NCBI RefSeq assembly: GCF_014673215.1
Contig: NZ_JACWMS010000001.1
Coordinates: forward strand, 868,001 to 932,000
Source of the DNA: Gordonia hankookensis
Lineage (GTDB): Bacteria > Actinomycetota > Actinomycetes > Mycobacteriales > Mycobacteriaceae
Direction: 5' to 3'
DNA: 64,000 nt
Shown here: positions 21,921 through 32,000 of the stretch, in pieces
Numbering within the stretch: position 1 is the first letter of the stretch
How the letters are laid out: each line of letters starts with the position of its first letter
Made by a program: the position numbers and the translations under genes
The notes under the pieces: generated by a model
Told to the model about the DNA's origin: nothing
Database searches by the model: none
The model's input: only the letters and a program-made list of their open reading frames with translations

Positions 21921-22601
21921 TCAGTCCTGCTCCCCCAACAGCTTTGCGAAGTTGGCGATGCCCGCCTGCTCAACCGCCGACCGGTGGGACCCGCGGCGAT
22001 CGAACCCATCGGTGTCCGACCGGTTCGCCGGCACACGGCCGCCGGGGGCGACCTGTGTTGACCGCAGAGCGGCGACGAGTTCGGTTGCCGCACGACGGAT
22101 TCGGTCGGAGAGCAACGCGGTGTCGCCCGAAGTGCCCGCCCAGTCCTCGGCCGCCGCATAGACCGCGGTCGGCAGGACCACCGCACGGAGATAGGCGAAC
22201 AGCGGGCGCATGGCGTGGTCGAGAACCATCGAGTGCCGCGGGCTGCCGCCGGTCGCGGCGATGACCACCGGTACGCCCTGCATCCGATCCACCTCGACGA
22301 GGTCGAAGAACGACTTGAAGAGCCCACTGTAGGACGCGTTGAAAACCGGTGTCGCGACGATCAATCCGTCGGCCGCGTGGACCGCATCCACCGCCGCACG
22401 CACGCCGCCGACCGCGAATCCGGTGGTGAGCGAACGGGCGACGTCGACAGCGAGATCCCGGAGGTCGATGACCTCGACGTCGACGGCCGGCCCGTCACGG
22501 ACCGCGCGCTCGGCGACGGCGTCCACGAGCCGGTCGACGAGCAGCCGGGTCGACGACGGGTCACCGAGTCCAGCGTTGACCGCGACCACACGCATGCTCA
22601 C
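21921..22601 (-). CDS. NAD(P)H-dependent FMN reductase (CE1759 type)
   Basis: A 226-residue flavodoxin-like reductase. The flavin-binding start is VVAVNAGLGDPSSTR, followed by ATPVFNASYSGLFKSFFD and the loop IAATGGSPRH. GTG at 22601 overlaps the stop of the luciferase-like monooxygenase gene (GTGA), so the two form a coupled pair in which this enzyme supplies reduced flavin. Pairs of this kind are known in Corynebacterium and relatives. The substrate oxidised by the pair is unknown. The C-terminal 45 residues after the core look less conserved. Confidence 0.88.
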   Translation of the reverse strand: MSMRVVAVNAGLGDPSSTRLLVDRLVDAVAERAVRDGPAVDVEVIDLRDLAVDVARSLTTGFAVGGVRAAVDAVHAADGLIVATPVFNASYSGLFKSFFDLVEVDRMQGVPVVIAATGGSPRHSMVLDHAMRPLFAYLRAVVLPTAVYAAAEDWAGTSGDTALLSDRIRRAATELVAALRSTQVAPGGRVPANRSDTDGFDRRGSHRSAVEQAGIANFAKLLGEQD

Positions 22602-23719
22602 GAGCGCACCGCCTCCGGCCGTGCCGGGTCGGCATCCTCGGCGGTCGCCGCGTCACGGGCGGCCAGCAGCGACGCGTGCGTCGGCGCGTCTGGGACATCG
22701 GCCGGGCGATCCTGGGCGAAGCCGGCCCGCAGATCCGGCAGGACCTCGCCGAGCAGGTCGAGTTGCTCGAGCACCGTCTTGAGCGGGAGACCGGCGTGGT
22801 CCACCAGGAACAGCTGACGCTGGTAGTCACCGAAGGTCTCGCGGAAGGAGAGCGTCTTGTCGACGAACTCCTGTGGACTGCCGACGGTCAACGGTGTCTC
22901 AGAGGTGAATTCCTCCAGAGACGGACCGTGTCCGTACACGGGTGCGTTGTCGAAGTACGGACGGAACTCGCGCACCGCGTCCTGCGAGTTCTTCCGGATG
23001 AAGAACTGCCCGCCGAGACCGACCACGGCCTGATTCGCCGCGCCGTGCCCGTAGTGCTCGAACCGCTCGCGGTAGAAGCCGATCAATTGCTGGAAGTGTT
23101 CCTTCGGCCAGAAGATGTTGTTGGCGAAGAAGCCGTCACCGTAATAGGCGGCCTGCTCCGCGATCTCGGGGCTGCGGATCGATCCGTGCCAGACGAACGG
23201 GGCGACGCCGTCCAGCGGCCGCGGAGTTGAGGTGAAGGAGGTCAGCGGGGTGCGGAACTTGCCCTCCCAGTTGACCACGTCCTCGGTCCAGAGCCGGTGC
23301 AGCAGATGGTAGTTCTCGATCGCGAGCGGTATGCCCTGCCGGATGTCCTGACCGAACCAGGGATAGACCGGCCCGGTGTTCCCCCGGCCGAGCATGAGGT
23401 CGACCCGACCGTCCGCGAGATGCTGGAGCATCGCGAAGTCCTCGGCGATCTTCACCGGATCATTGGTGGTGATCAGGGTGGTGGCAGTCGACAGCTGGAG
23501 CGTGCTGGTCTGGGCTGCGATGTATGCGAGCGTGGTGGTCGGCGACGACGAGAAGAACGGCGGGTTGTGGTGCTCGCCGAGCGCGAACACGTCGAGGCCG
23601 ATCTCCTCGGCCTTCTTGGCGATCTCCACCACTGCCCTGATCCGCTCATGCTCGGTCGGCGCCACCCCCGTGGTGGGATCGACCGTGATGTCACTGACGC
23701 TGAAGAGTCCGAACTGCAT
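22598..23719 (-). CDS. Luciferase-like (LLM class) flavin-dependent oxidoreductase (CE1758 type)
   Basis: A 373-residue TIM-barrel flavin monooxygenase. The start MQFGLFSVSDITVDP, the block LDVFALGEHHNPPFFSSSP and LGRGNTGPVYPWFG fit the LLM family. ATG at 23719 has AGGAGG seven bases upstream; the frame open to 23758 has no comparable site. It overlaps the FMN reductase by four bases. A 14-bp perfect palindrome 50 bases upstream is a likely repressor site. Family members oxidise sulfonates, amines or ketones; nothing here decides which. Confidence 0.9.
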   Translation of the reverse strand: MQFGLFSVSDITVDPTTGVAPTEHERIRAVVEIAKKAEEIGLDVFALGEHHNPPFFSSSPTTTLAYIAAQTSTLQLSTATTLITTNDPVKIAEDFAMLQHLADGRVDLMLGRGNTGPVYPWFGQDIRQGIPLAIENYHLLHRLWTEDVVNWEGKFRTPLTSFTSTPRPLDGVAPFVWHGSIRSPEIAEQAAYYGDGFFANNIFWPKEHFQQLIGFYRERFEHYGHGAANQAVVGLGGQFFIRKNSQDAVREFRPYFDNAPVYGHGPSLEEFTSETPLTVGSPQEFVDKTLSFRETFGDYQRQLFLVDHAGLPLKTVLEQLDLLGEVLPDLRAGFAQDRPADVPDAPTHASLLAARDAATAEDADPARPEAVRS

Positions 23720-23768
23720 GTCGCGCCTCCTGTGTCTGATGCTGGTGGGAAACCTCATCCCATCTAAC

Positions 23769-23782
23769 CGGACCGCGGTCCG
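23769..23782. promoter_or_regulatory. Perfect 14-bp palindrome, candidate operator
   Basis: CGGACCGCGGTCCG is self-complementary and lies in the 130-base gap between the divergent flavin oxidoreductase operon and the lipoprotein gene. On the minus strand TTAGAT, a possible -10, follows it immediately at about 23762-23767, so a bound repressor would block the flavin operon. Confidence 0.5.
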
Positions 23783-23849
23783 ATTAATTCCGCGATGGAG
23801 CTCCCAACTGCGTAGGTTAGTGTTGGCTCATCCAAGAGGAGGAGACGAA

Positions 23850-24362
23850 ATGAAGGTTCGGAAGTCCGTGGCCGCAGCGCTGCTCGCGGGAGCGACGATG
23901 CTGGTCGTAGCCGGCTGTTCCGACGAGACGAACGACACCGTCAGCAGTGCGGCCAGCGGCGCGTCGGCCGCGGTGGCGTCGGCCGCCAGCGATGCCAAAC
24001 AGGCCGTCGTCGGACTGAGCACCGACGATGCCCAGGTGATCCTGCGCAAGTCGGTCGACCCGGCGACCTCGTCGACGGAACTCGACGCGGTGGTCGACAC
24101 CACGAACCCGCTCACCAAGGCCGCGATCCAGGGCTACGCGAAAGCCTCGAACATGGCCGGCTACACCCCGGAGGTGTACACGGTCAAAGAGGTGAAGGCC
24201 GACGGCGACGACAAGGCGGTCGCGACCGTGTCGATCAAGAGCCCGCATGCACCCCAGCCGGTCGACGTCACACTCGCCTACGTCAAGGCCGATGGTGACT
24301 GGAAGCTCGCCGGAAGCGCGGTGACCCAACTGACGTCCATGGGTGGCCAGCACGGCGGCTGA
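23850..24362 (+). CDS. MTB12-like secreted lipoprotein
   Basis: A 170-residue lipoprotein. The signal peptide ends in a lipobox VVAGC with Cys23 as lipid site, followed by an Ala/Ser-rich linker. The C-terminal domain (TKAAIQGYAKAS, then VATVSIKSPHAPQPVDVTL, then DGDWKLAGSA) resembles the low-molecular-weight antigen MTB12 family of mycobacteria, whose biochemical role is unknown. ATG at 23850 follows AGGAGGAG. The open frame begins 470 bases further upstream, but that part is a shadow of the divergent gene. A strong terminator follows. Confidence 0.87.
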   Translation: MKVRKSVAAALLAGATMLVVAGCSDETNDTVSSAASGASAAVASAASDAKQAVVGLSTDDAQVILRKSVDPATSSTELDAVVDTTNPLTKAAIQGYAKASNMAGYTPEVYTVKEVKADGDDKAVATVSIKSPHAPQPVDVTLAYVKADGDWKLAGSAVTQLTSMGGQHGG

Positions 24363-24379
24363 TCCCAAGACATCGGACG

Positions 24380-24418
24380 AATCTCGCCGCATCCCGCTCG
24401 GGGTGCGGCGAGATTTCT
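24380..24418 (+). terminator. Rho-independent terminator of the lipoprotein gene
   Basis: A 16-bp stem (AATCTCGCCGCATCCC with GGGGTGCGGCGAGATT, one G-U pair) and a GCTC loop, followed by a TTTCTGT tract; it starts 18 bases after the stop codon. This is the clearest intrinsic terminator in the window. Confidence 0.85.
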
Positions 24419-24540
24419 GTCTGATGGACCGTGCGCATTCGTGACCTGCCCACACACTCGGTCACCGGCGGACGCGAGGGTAATCAGGAACAATGGACCG
24501 GCGGCCCGGAATCTGCTCGCCGCGCGTCAGGAGGTTCGCC

Positions 24541-25107
24541 ATGCGGGTGACCGAACACCCAACCCAGCCGATCGATGCGCCGGTCACCGACCGCCACCTG
24601 CGGTGGCCACCGCCCGAGGACGCCGACCTGCCGTCCGCGGAGGATCTGCCGATCGCAGACAACCCGCCCACCGGCGAGACCATCGGACATGTGCCCGATC
24701 AGATCATCGCCGCGCCGCAGGTCCACGCACCGTTACCGAGAGTCGGCGAGATCTGGGATCTGCCGGTGCACACGGTCGACCCGGCCTGGGCGGATCCCGC
24801 ATGGACCGCGGCCGCATCCACGTACGGAACGAGCTACCGACCGAAGAAGCGGCCGGCACCGGGCTCGGCGACGGCCGCCGTGGTGGCCTCATCGGTGTCC
24901 CTGCCACTGGCGCTCCTCGGAGTCGGCGCAGTGCTCGGGTTCCTCGGCGTCGTCCTGGGTATCGCGGCGCTCGTGCAGATCGGATCGGGCGCGCAGCGAC
25001 GTCAGGGAACAGGTCGAGCGGTGGCCGCCATCGTCATGGGCACCGCGAGCGTCGTCGTGGGCACGCCGATCCTACTGGTGATCCTCGCCGTCCTCGCCAT
25101 CATCTGA
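24541..25107 (+). CDS. DUF4190-type small membrane protein
   Basis: A 188-residue protein: residues 1-100 are acidic, Pro-rich and probably disordered and cytoplasmic, and the C-terminal part has two hydrophobic segments separated by a short basic loop (QRRQGTGRAVA), the pattern of DUF4190 proteins. ATG at 24541 was chosen because AGGAGG lies six bases upstream; the ATG at 24493 has no usable site. The function is unknown. It is convergent with the small gene at 25146-25460 across a 38-base gap. Confidence 0.75.
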   Translation: MRVTEHPTQPIDAPVTDRHLRWPPPEDADLPSAEDLPIADNPPTGETIGHVPDQIIAAPQVHAPLPRVGEIWDLPVHTVDPAWADPAWTAAASTYGTSYRPKKRPAPGSATAAVVASSVSLPLALLGVGAVLGFLGVVLGIAALVQIGSGAQRRQGTGRAVAAIVMGTASVVVGTPILLVILAVLAII

Positions 25108-25132
25108 GGACGCCGTCATCTGAAGACGCTGA
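25101..25132. repeat. Imperfect 16-bp tandem duplication across a stop codon
   Basis: CATCTGAGGACGCCGT at 25101-25116 is followed by CATCTGAAGACGCTGA at 25117-25132 (13 of 16 bases equal). The first copy contains the TGA of the DUF4190-type gene. It resembles the perfect duplication at 13684-13715 in position and unit length. Confidence 0.6.
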
Positions 25133-25145
25133 CGACCCGGGTGTC

Positions 25146-25460
25146 TCAGCCGACGGCACGCAACCCGTTGTCGGCGCCACCTTCGATGTCACGTCCCAGC
25201 CAGGCGACCACCTCGCCGACCACACGATTGCGCTCGGTGGTGCCGTCGATACGAGTCAGGGACGGCATGCAGTGGAGCAGGCCTGCATGGAATGCAGCGT
25301 CGCGGGACAGACCGTGGCGGTCCATCACGGACTCGTAGGACGAGATGCTCTCGTCGAGTGCGCCATAGGTGACGACGTCGTCGCCGAAACGCACGGCCGT
25401 CAGACGCGGCGTCACCTGCGCCCGCCTCTGAATGTCGTTCAGCACGTCAGTCATCGTCAC
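25146..25460 (-). CDS. Small A-domain-like mini-domain protein, copy 1 (unknown function)
   Basis: A 104-residue protein without a recognised family. The first half resembles the very start of an NRPS adenylation domain (VTPRLTAVRFGDDVVTYGAL, compared with the usual P...AV..GD..LTY.EL), but it stops before any ATP-binding motif. The second half (LLHCMP, VVGEVVAWLGRDI) is probably helical. A paralog of the same length lies at 62399-62740 (LTAVRHSGDSATYQDL, ILHCLP, VVEWLARDI; both end LR.VG). Related segments occur at the junction of the two synthetases. GTG at 25460 has GGGGGAG five bases upstream; ATG at 25454 is the alternative. It follows mbtH after 265 bases and appears to have its own promoter. 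A role as an A-domain helper or docking partner is inference only. Confidence 0.75.
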   Translation of the reverse strand: MTMTDVLNDIQRRAQVTPRLTAVRFGDDVVTYGALDESISSYESVMDRHGLSRDAAFHAGLLHCMPSLTRIDGTTERNRVVGEVVAWLGRDIEGGADNGLRAVG

Positions 25461-25532
25461 AGCCACTCCCCCGACCTTGTGATGTCGACCCTGGCCACTC
25501 TGCCTCCCAGTTCGAGCTGGCACCGGGTCCTT

Positions 25533-25560
25533 CTTATATAGCTTGCCTTGCTAACGGCAA
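25533..25560 (-). promoter_or_regulatory. Candidate promoter with palindromic operator before the small gene
   Basis: On the minus strand: -35 TTGCCG, a 16-base spacer, -10 TATAAG. The spacer itself reads TTAGCAAGGCAAGCTA, with inverted TAGC/GCTA ends around a core loosely resembling the TTAGGnnAGGC iron box of IdeR/DmdR regulators, though with altered spacing. It gives the small gene at 25146-25460 a separate, possibly regulated promoter. Confidence 0.45.
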
Positions 25561-25725
25561 TTTGGAAACCGGTGACGCGGTATCTGTCGGCGATTCCACA
25601 GAAACTCTGTGTTAATTGCCATGCTCAGATGTTACGTCCGGGATCAAAGTTATTGGAGTGACCAATGAGCTTGATGTGCAAGCGTTATCGCTGCGACATT
25701 TCGCTGCGATCTCACTCCGTCGATC

Positions 25726-25968
25726 TCACTCCGGGGCCGAGCCGCCCTGCGCAGCCTTGTCCGCCTCCATGGCGTCGATCAGGCTCTTCGGCCGCAGATC
25801 GGTCCAGTTCTGCTCCACGTACTCCAGGCACGCCGCACGGCTGTCCTCGCCGAAGACCTTGGTCCAGCCGGCCGGGATGTCGGCGAACGTCGGCCACAAC
25901 GAATGCTGGTTCTCCTCGTTCACCAGGACGAAGAAGCGGCCGTTCTCGTCATCGAAGGGATTCGTCAT
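25726..25968 (-). CDS. MbtH-like protein 2
   Basis: An 80-residue MbtH-family protein with the signature [19 protein letters not shown] and [10 protein letters not shown]. It lies 42 bases after the giant NRPS stop and should assist its A domains. The first 69 residues are identical to the MbtH of locus 3 (62937-63158), with only seven base differences over 209 bases, all silent; only the last residues differ (here [12 protein letters not shown]). A stem-loop occupies the gap to the synthetase. Confidence 0.96.
   Translation of the reverse strand: MTNPFDDENGRFFVLVNEENQHSLWPTFADIPAGWTKVFGEDSRAACLEYVEQNWTDLRPKSLIDAMEADKAAQGGSAPE
25760..25968 (-). repeat. Near-identical mbtH segment, copy A
   Basis: 209 bases matching 62950-63158 with seven mismatches, all third-position and silent. 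The similarity ends at the 3' tail of each gene. Recent duplication or gene conversion is the simplest reading. Confidence 0.9.
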
Positions 25969-25991
25969 AGTCGGTCCTTTCCACTTTCACC

Positions 25992-26009
25992 GGTCACGAA
26001 CTCGTGACC
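25992..26009 (-). promoter_or_regulatory. Stem-loop between NRPS stop and mbtH start
   Basis: GGTCACGA and TCGTGACC are perfect inverted arms around AC; as RNA this gives a 7-bp stem with a four-base loop. It fills half of the 42-base gap between the giant NRPS and mbtH 2. A different stem-loop occupies the same position in locus 3. It could act in mRNA processing or in setting the mbtH level; there is no U tract, so it is not a classic terminator. Confidence 0.5.
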
Positions 26010-26010
26010 A

Positions 26011-29000
26011 TCATCGGTCGATAGTCAACCACTGGTCCAATTCGGGCCCGATCACCTCCAGCGCCGAAGCGTTAGCCAGACCGAGGTGGTCGGCGTCGAC
26101 ATCGACGTTCGCGATCGAACCGTTGACGTAGGGTTCCCAGCCGCGGGCGACCGCGCTCGGGTCCTCTTTGTCCCTGGTGGCCGTGAACACCAGCAGCGAA
26201 CCGTCGAACAGTGCTGGTCGGAACTGTTCCACGAGTGCCTCCCCGGTGGCAAAACTGTCCATGACCCACTGCACCTGATCGGAGCTCAACAGGCCCATCG
26301 ACGATATCTGCTGCCGGATGATCTCCGCGACGTCCTCGGCGGACTCGGCATGGACGTCCTCGCCCAGGTCGAAGAGGTCCCGCCAGCCGCCCAGGAAGTC
26401 GCCGACAAAGTCTCCACCGAGTCGGACGCCTGCGGATTCCCCGTCTGATCCCGGTACCGGTTCGGGTGTCGGTGAGGAGTCCATCACGCCGAGGAATGCC
26501 ACCTCCTCGCCCTCGGACTGCAGCGCCGTGGCCATCGCGTAGGCGACGTAGCCGCCCAGCGACCATCCGAGCAGGTGATACGGCCCCTCCGGAGAGATCC
26601 GGCGGATCTCGGCGAGGTAGCGCTCGGCCATCTCCTCGATCGATTCGGCACTCGGTTCCCCCGCCACCGCGTGTGGATCCTGCACGCCGTACACCGGACG
26701 ATCCTGGAGATAGGGCACGAAGCCGCCGTAGAACCATGCCAGCCCGCCTGCCGGATGGATGCAGAACAGCGGCGCCCGAGAACCCTGGGCGTTCAGCGTG
26801 ATGACCACATCTCCCCCGGCTCCCGCCGCCCCACCGATCCGGGCCCCGAGACCGCGCGGAGTCGGATCGTTGAACAGCCAGGCGAGCTCGACCTCGGCAC
26901 CCCGCTCACGAAGCCGTCCGATCACCTGGGTCGCCGACAGCGAGTTCCCGCCCAGGTCGAAGAAGCTGTGGAGCGCCCCGACCGCGTCCACGCCGAGGAC
27001 GTCGGCGAACACACCGGCCACCAACCTCTCGTCGTCGCTCGCGGGTTCCACATACTGTTCGGCATCGGTCCCGATCACCGGTTCCGGCAGCGCGCGCTTG
27101 TCGAGTTTGCCGACCGGCGTCAGTGGCAGCGAGTCGAGTACCGCGATGCTCGCGGGCACCATATGCGAGGGCAGCCGCCCTCCGACGAACTCACGCAGCA
27201 TCTGGACGTCGACCGCGGCGTCCGCGACGACATAGCCCGCGAGCGCCGTCGTCACCGATCCGCCCACACCCAGCACCACCGCGGATTCGACCGACGGATG
27301 CGATGCGAGGACGGCCTCGATCTCACCCAGCTCGATGCGGAGCCCGCGCAGCTTCACCTGATCGTCGGAACGACCCGCGTACTCGACCACGACGTCACCG
27401 GCGCCGTCGCGCCGCCACCGCACGACGTCGCCGGTCCGATACATCCGGGCGCCGGCAGCCCCGAACGGGTTCGCGACGAATCGCTCGGCGGACAGTCCCG
27501 GTCTGTCGAGGTAGCCGCGCGACAACGCGCGACCCACTGCATACAGCTCGCCGGGGACCCCGACGGGGACGGGATGCAGCCGACTGTCGAGGACGAGCAG
27601 TTCCACCCCCGCGAGAGGCCGGCCCAGGCGGACCGGCCGGCCGGCCTCCATCGCGGTGCTGAGCGTGATGCCGATCGTCGTCTCGGTCGGTCCGTAGAGG
27701 TTGTGCACCGGTACATGTGGCGACCACGCCTCGACCAGTGACGGCGGCACCGCCTCACCGCCGGCCATCAAACCCTCGAGGTCCGGCAGCCCGGCCGGGT
27801 CGAGGGTCGACAGCACGGTGGGTGTGAGGAACGTGTGGGTCGTGCGGTGTTCGCGCATGAAGTCCTGCAGTACCGGACCACCGACGGCATCAGCGGGCCG
27901 GTAGGCGACCGTACCGCCGTTGACGGTCGCGAGCAGATACTCGAGCACCGACGCGTCGAAGCTCGGCGAGGCGAAGCCCAGCACCACCGGGGCATCACCC
28001 ACCGACAGTCGCTCCGACTCCTGCGCAGCGAAGTTGGCCAGCCCGGTATGGGTCACCGCGACGCCCTTCGGACGTCCTGTGGAGCCCGAGGTGTAGATGA
28101 CGTACGCAACGTTCTCCGGCCGGACCGGTCCACCCTTCTCGCCGGCGCCGAGCCGATCGTCGCGCAGGCTCCCGATCTCGGCGCCCACCGCGTCGTCGTC
28201 GAGACGCACCCAGGCGAATCCCTGGTCCGGCAGGTCGCCGGTGGCGATGGTCAGACCCAGGATCGCGCCGGAGTCCTCCACCATGGTGGCCACCCGCTCG
28301 GCCGGATAGCCCGGGTCGATCGGCACATAGCCGCCGCCGGTCTTGGCGACCGCCCAGATGGCGGTGAGCAGTTCCGCCGAACGTCCGATCGCCAGCGCCA
28401 CCAGGGACTCGACACCGATCCCGCGCGAGATCAGCCACCGCGCAAGCCGATTGGACCGGCGGTCGAGCTGATCGTAGGTCAGAGACGTGCCGGAGCCGTC
28501 GATCACCGCGACCCGGTCCGGGTGCCGGGCGGCCACGTCGGCGAACATCTCGGCCAGCAGACGTGGCTCGGTGCCGATACCGCCGGCGACAGGTGCCAGA
28601 GCTCGTCCGTCGACGGCACCGACGAGTGAGATGTCGGCGGTGAGCATGTCCGGCCGGGTCGCGACGGTGCGCAGGATCTGCACGAGCGCATCGATGAAGA
28701 CCTGGATCTGGCTCTCGTCGAACGCCGCGGGCAGATACTTGAGGGTGAGCGAGATCCGGCCCCCGGGGACCGGTGACGTGGACATGTTCAGCGGATAGTG
28801 CGTCGCATCGGTGCCCTGGAAGTCCTGGATCTCGAGGCCACCGGTCAATGCCGCGTCCGTGGTGGACAGCGAATCGGAGTCGACCGGATAGGACTCGTGC
28901 ACCGTCAACGTGTCGAACAGGGCCCCAGCGACTCCCGACAGCGCCGTCAGCTCCGGCAGCACCAGATGCTGATGGTCGAGCACCGACACCTTCGCCTCCT

Positions 29001-32000
29001 GCAGGTGCCCCAGCACGTCCGAGATGGGCGCAGTCGGATCCACGTCCACCACGGCCGGGAGCGTGTTGATGAAGAGCCCGACCATCGACTCCACCCCCTC
29101 GAGGTCGGCGGGCCGCCCCGAGACCGTCTCGGCAAAGGTCACCACTCGGTTGCCGGTCAGACGCGACAGCAGCACAGCCCACGCGAACTGCAGCACCGTC
29201 GCCACCGTGGCCCCCTCGGCCCGCCCCACCGCGTCGATCCCCGCGGTCAGTTCGGCGTCCAGGATCGTCGAACGGTCCTGCGGCAGCGATTCCGCCGTGG
29301 CCTCGACGCCGGGCGCGAGGAGGGTCGGTCCCTCCAGCGGAGCCAGCACCTCCCGCCAGGCCGCCAGCCCGGCAGTCCGTTCGACCTCGGCGAGACGACT
29401 CAGATGGTCCGCGAAATCTCCACTGCCCCTACCGATCTGACCCGTATAGGTAACACCTCCGGCGTAGAGCGCCAGCAGGTCGGCGAGCACCAACGGACCC
29501 GACCATCCATCGATCAGGATGTGGTGATTGGTGACCACCAGGTGTGCGGTGTCGCCATGGCGAACCAGAGCGAACCGCATCAGCGGCGGTGCCTCGAGGT
29601 CGAACGGCACCGAGCGCTGCCTGTCCGCGATCTGCCGGACCACCTCGTCGACAGGTCCGCCTTCATCCACGTCGTCGAGGTCGATGACCTGCCAGGGCAG
29701 GTCGACCGACTCCGGGATCACCGCGACGACCGCTCCGCTGCCGGTGCGGACGAACCCGGACCGCAGCGCACGATGATGCGCGAACAGGGCTTCGGCCGCG
29801 CTCTGCAGGCGGGAGATGTCGATCGTGCCGCCGAGCTTCAGGATCGACTGCACCACATAGACATCCACCGGGTCCTCGGTGCGGTCGCGGCCGGCGATCT
29901 CCGACTCGAAGTGGAGTCCCCGCTGCAACGGCGCCAGTGGCCAGATGTCCGCGCGGGGATACCGCAGGGCGAGGGTGTCCAGGTCGCCCTGAGTGACCCC
30001 GGTACCCGGCACATCCGACGGCGACAGCCCCGGATCGTCCTCGTGCACCGACTCGACCACGGCCGCCAATTCGATCGACCATCGCCGGGCGAGGTCGGCG
30101 GCGTCCTCCGCCGATATGATCCCTTGCACGAACAGGAAGTCCGCCACCAGTTCACGGCCCTCGTGGGCGGTCCCGGCGCCGGGAGTGCGCGAGCGGGCGG
30201 CCTGGGTGCCAACGTTCACCGACAGCACGTTCATCGCCGTCATCGCCCCCCTGACCGACGCAGGCAGCGACGGAGCATCCGCGTCGACCATGAACGGGAG
30301 TTCGATCTCGTCTCGGGTGCCACGGGAACCTGCGCCGAAGAAGTTGAAGCCGATCGACGGCAGCGAGCACCGGGCCAGTCGTGGATCGCCACCAAAGCGC
30401 AACAGTCCGAAGCCGATCCCGCGGTCGGGCTGGCTCAGCCTCTCCTCCTTGGCCGCCTTCACCGCGTGCACGATGCTGCCGGACGGGTCGATCGTCATCG
30501 GTGTGATGGCGGTGAACCAGCCCACCGTCCGCGACAGGTCCGCGGCCCGCGGGTCCGAGCTCCGCTCCACGACCTCTTCGTACCGGCCGTGTCCCTCCAT
30601 CAGCACCGACACCGCCGCGTCGTCCGTGATGTCCCGTGACCGCTGCCAGGATCGGACCGCCCGCGCCAACGCCGCGACCAGAGCATCGTTCACATGACCG
30701 GCGAACGCCTCCGGTACCGTCGTGAGCAGCGCCTCCGTCACCGTCGAATCGATCCGCACGCGTTCCGCGGCAACGGAATCGAAACGATCCCGGGTGCGGT
30801 CCAACGCCGCGCCGAAACTGGTCGGCTCCCGTTCAACCCGGGCCAGCCAATGACCCACCTCGGACTCGCGGGCGGCGACCTGTGCCCCGAGCGCCGCGTG
30901 CCACGCGCGAGCAGAGGTCACCTCGGCCCGAACCGACGGCTCCAGACCTGCCTGCAGCTGGCTCCAGACGGTCACCACGTCCTCGATCAGGATCGGCCAC
31001 GACACCGCGTCGACGGCGAGATGGTGGATCGCCAACACCACGCGTGCACCATCCGCGGCCCTCACCAGAACCGCGGACACCAGCTGTCCGACAGCCGGAT
31101 TCAACTGTTCGAGCGCGACCGCGTGCGCCGCGTGCAGCGCCCGGTCGAACCCGGCCGAGGGGACCGCGGCGTCGGTGCTCGTCTCGGCGACCGCACACCC
31201 CGGACCGTCACCGGTGGTCGCCACCCACCCGGCCGAACCGAGGACGAGACGTGCCGACATCGCGGGATGCGCCGCCACCACCGTCCCCAGCACCCGGCGC
31301 AGGCCTGCGATGTCGAGCCGATCCGGCGCCACCAGCACGACCGACTGGGAGAAGTCGGCGAAATCCTCTGCGGAGTCCGACAACTCGAGCATCCAGGAAG
31401 CGACCGGACCGATCACGCTCTCGCGCTGGTCACCGGCAGGCTCTTCCAGGAGCGCCAGTTCCTCGCCGCCGGCGGCCACGGCTGCCGCCATCGCCCGTAC
31501 CGACTTGTGTTCGAACACATCTCGCGGCGACACCACCACACCGGCCGCGCGGGCGCCCGACGACACCTGGATCGCCAGGATCGAATCCCCACCGAGCGCG
31601 AAGAACGATTCGACGACACTCACCCGGTCCAGGCCGAGCACACCGGCCACGACCTGTGCGAGCGTCTCCTCCACCGACGACTCGGGTGCCACGTAGCCTT
31701 CACCGCCGCCGGCGATCTCCGGCATCGGCAGGGCACGCCGGTCCAGCTTGCCGTTGGCCGTCAGCGGCAGATGACCTATCCCGACGATCAGCGCCGGCAC
31801 CATGTACCCGGGCACCGCGCGTGCCACGGCGTCACGCACCGACTGCGGGTCCGGTGCCACATCGGGCTCGGTGACCACATAGCCGATGAGCTGTTCACCA
31901 CGACCGGGCAGGTCGACGACGGCGGCGGCAGCCGCGGTCACACCGTCGACCCCGAGTAGGGCCGCCTCGATCTCGCCGAACTCGATCCGGAATCCGCGCA

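Noticed and set aside
25539-25554. A true IdeR/DmdR iron box
   Set aside because: The spacing between the TTAG and AGGC parts is one base short of the consensus and the right arm is poor; kept only as a loose resemblance within the promoter entry.
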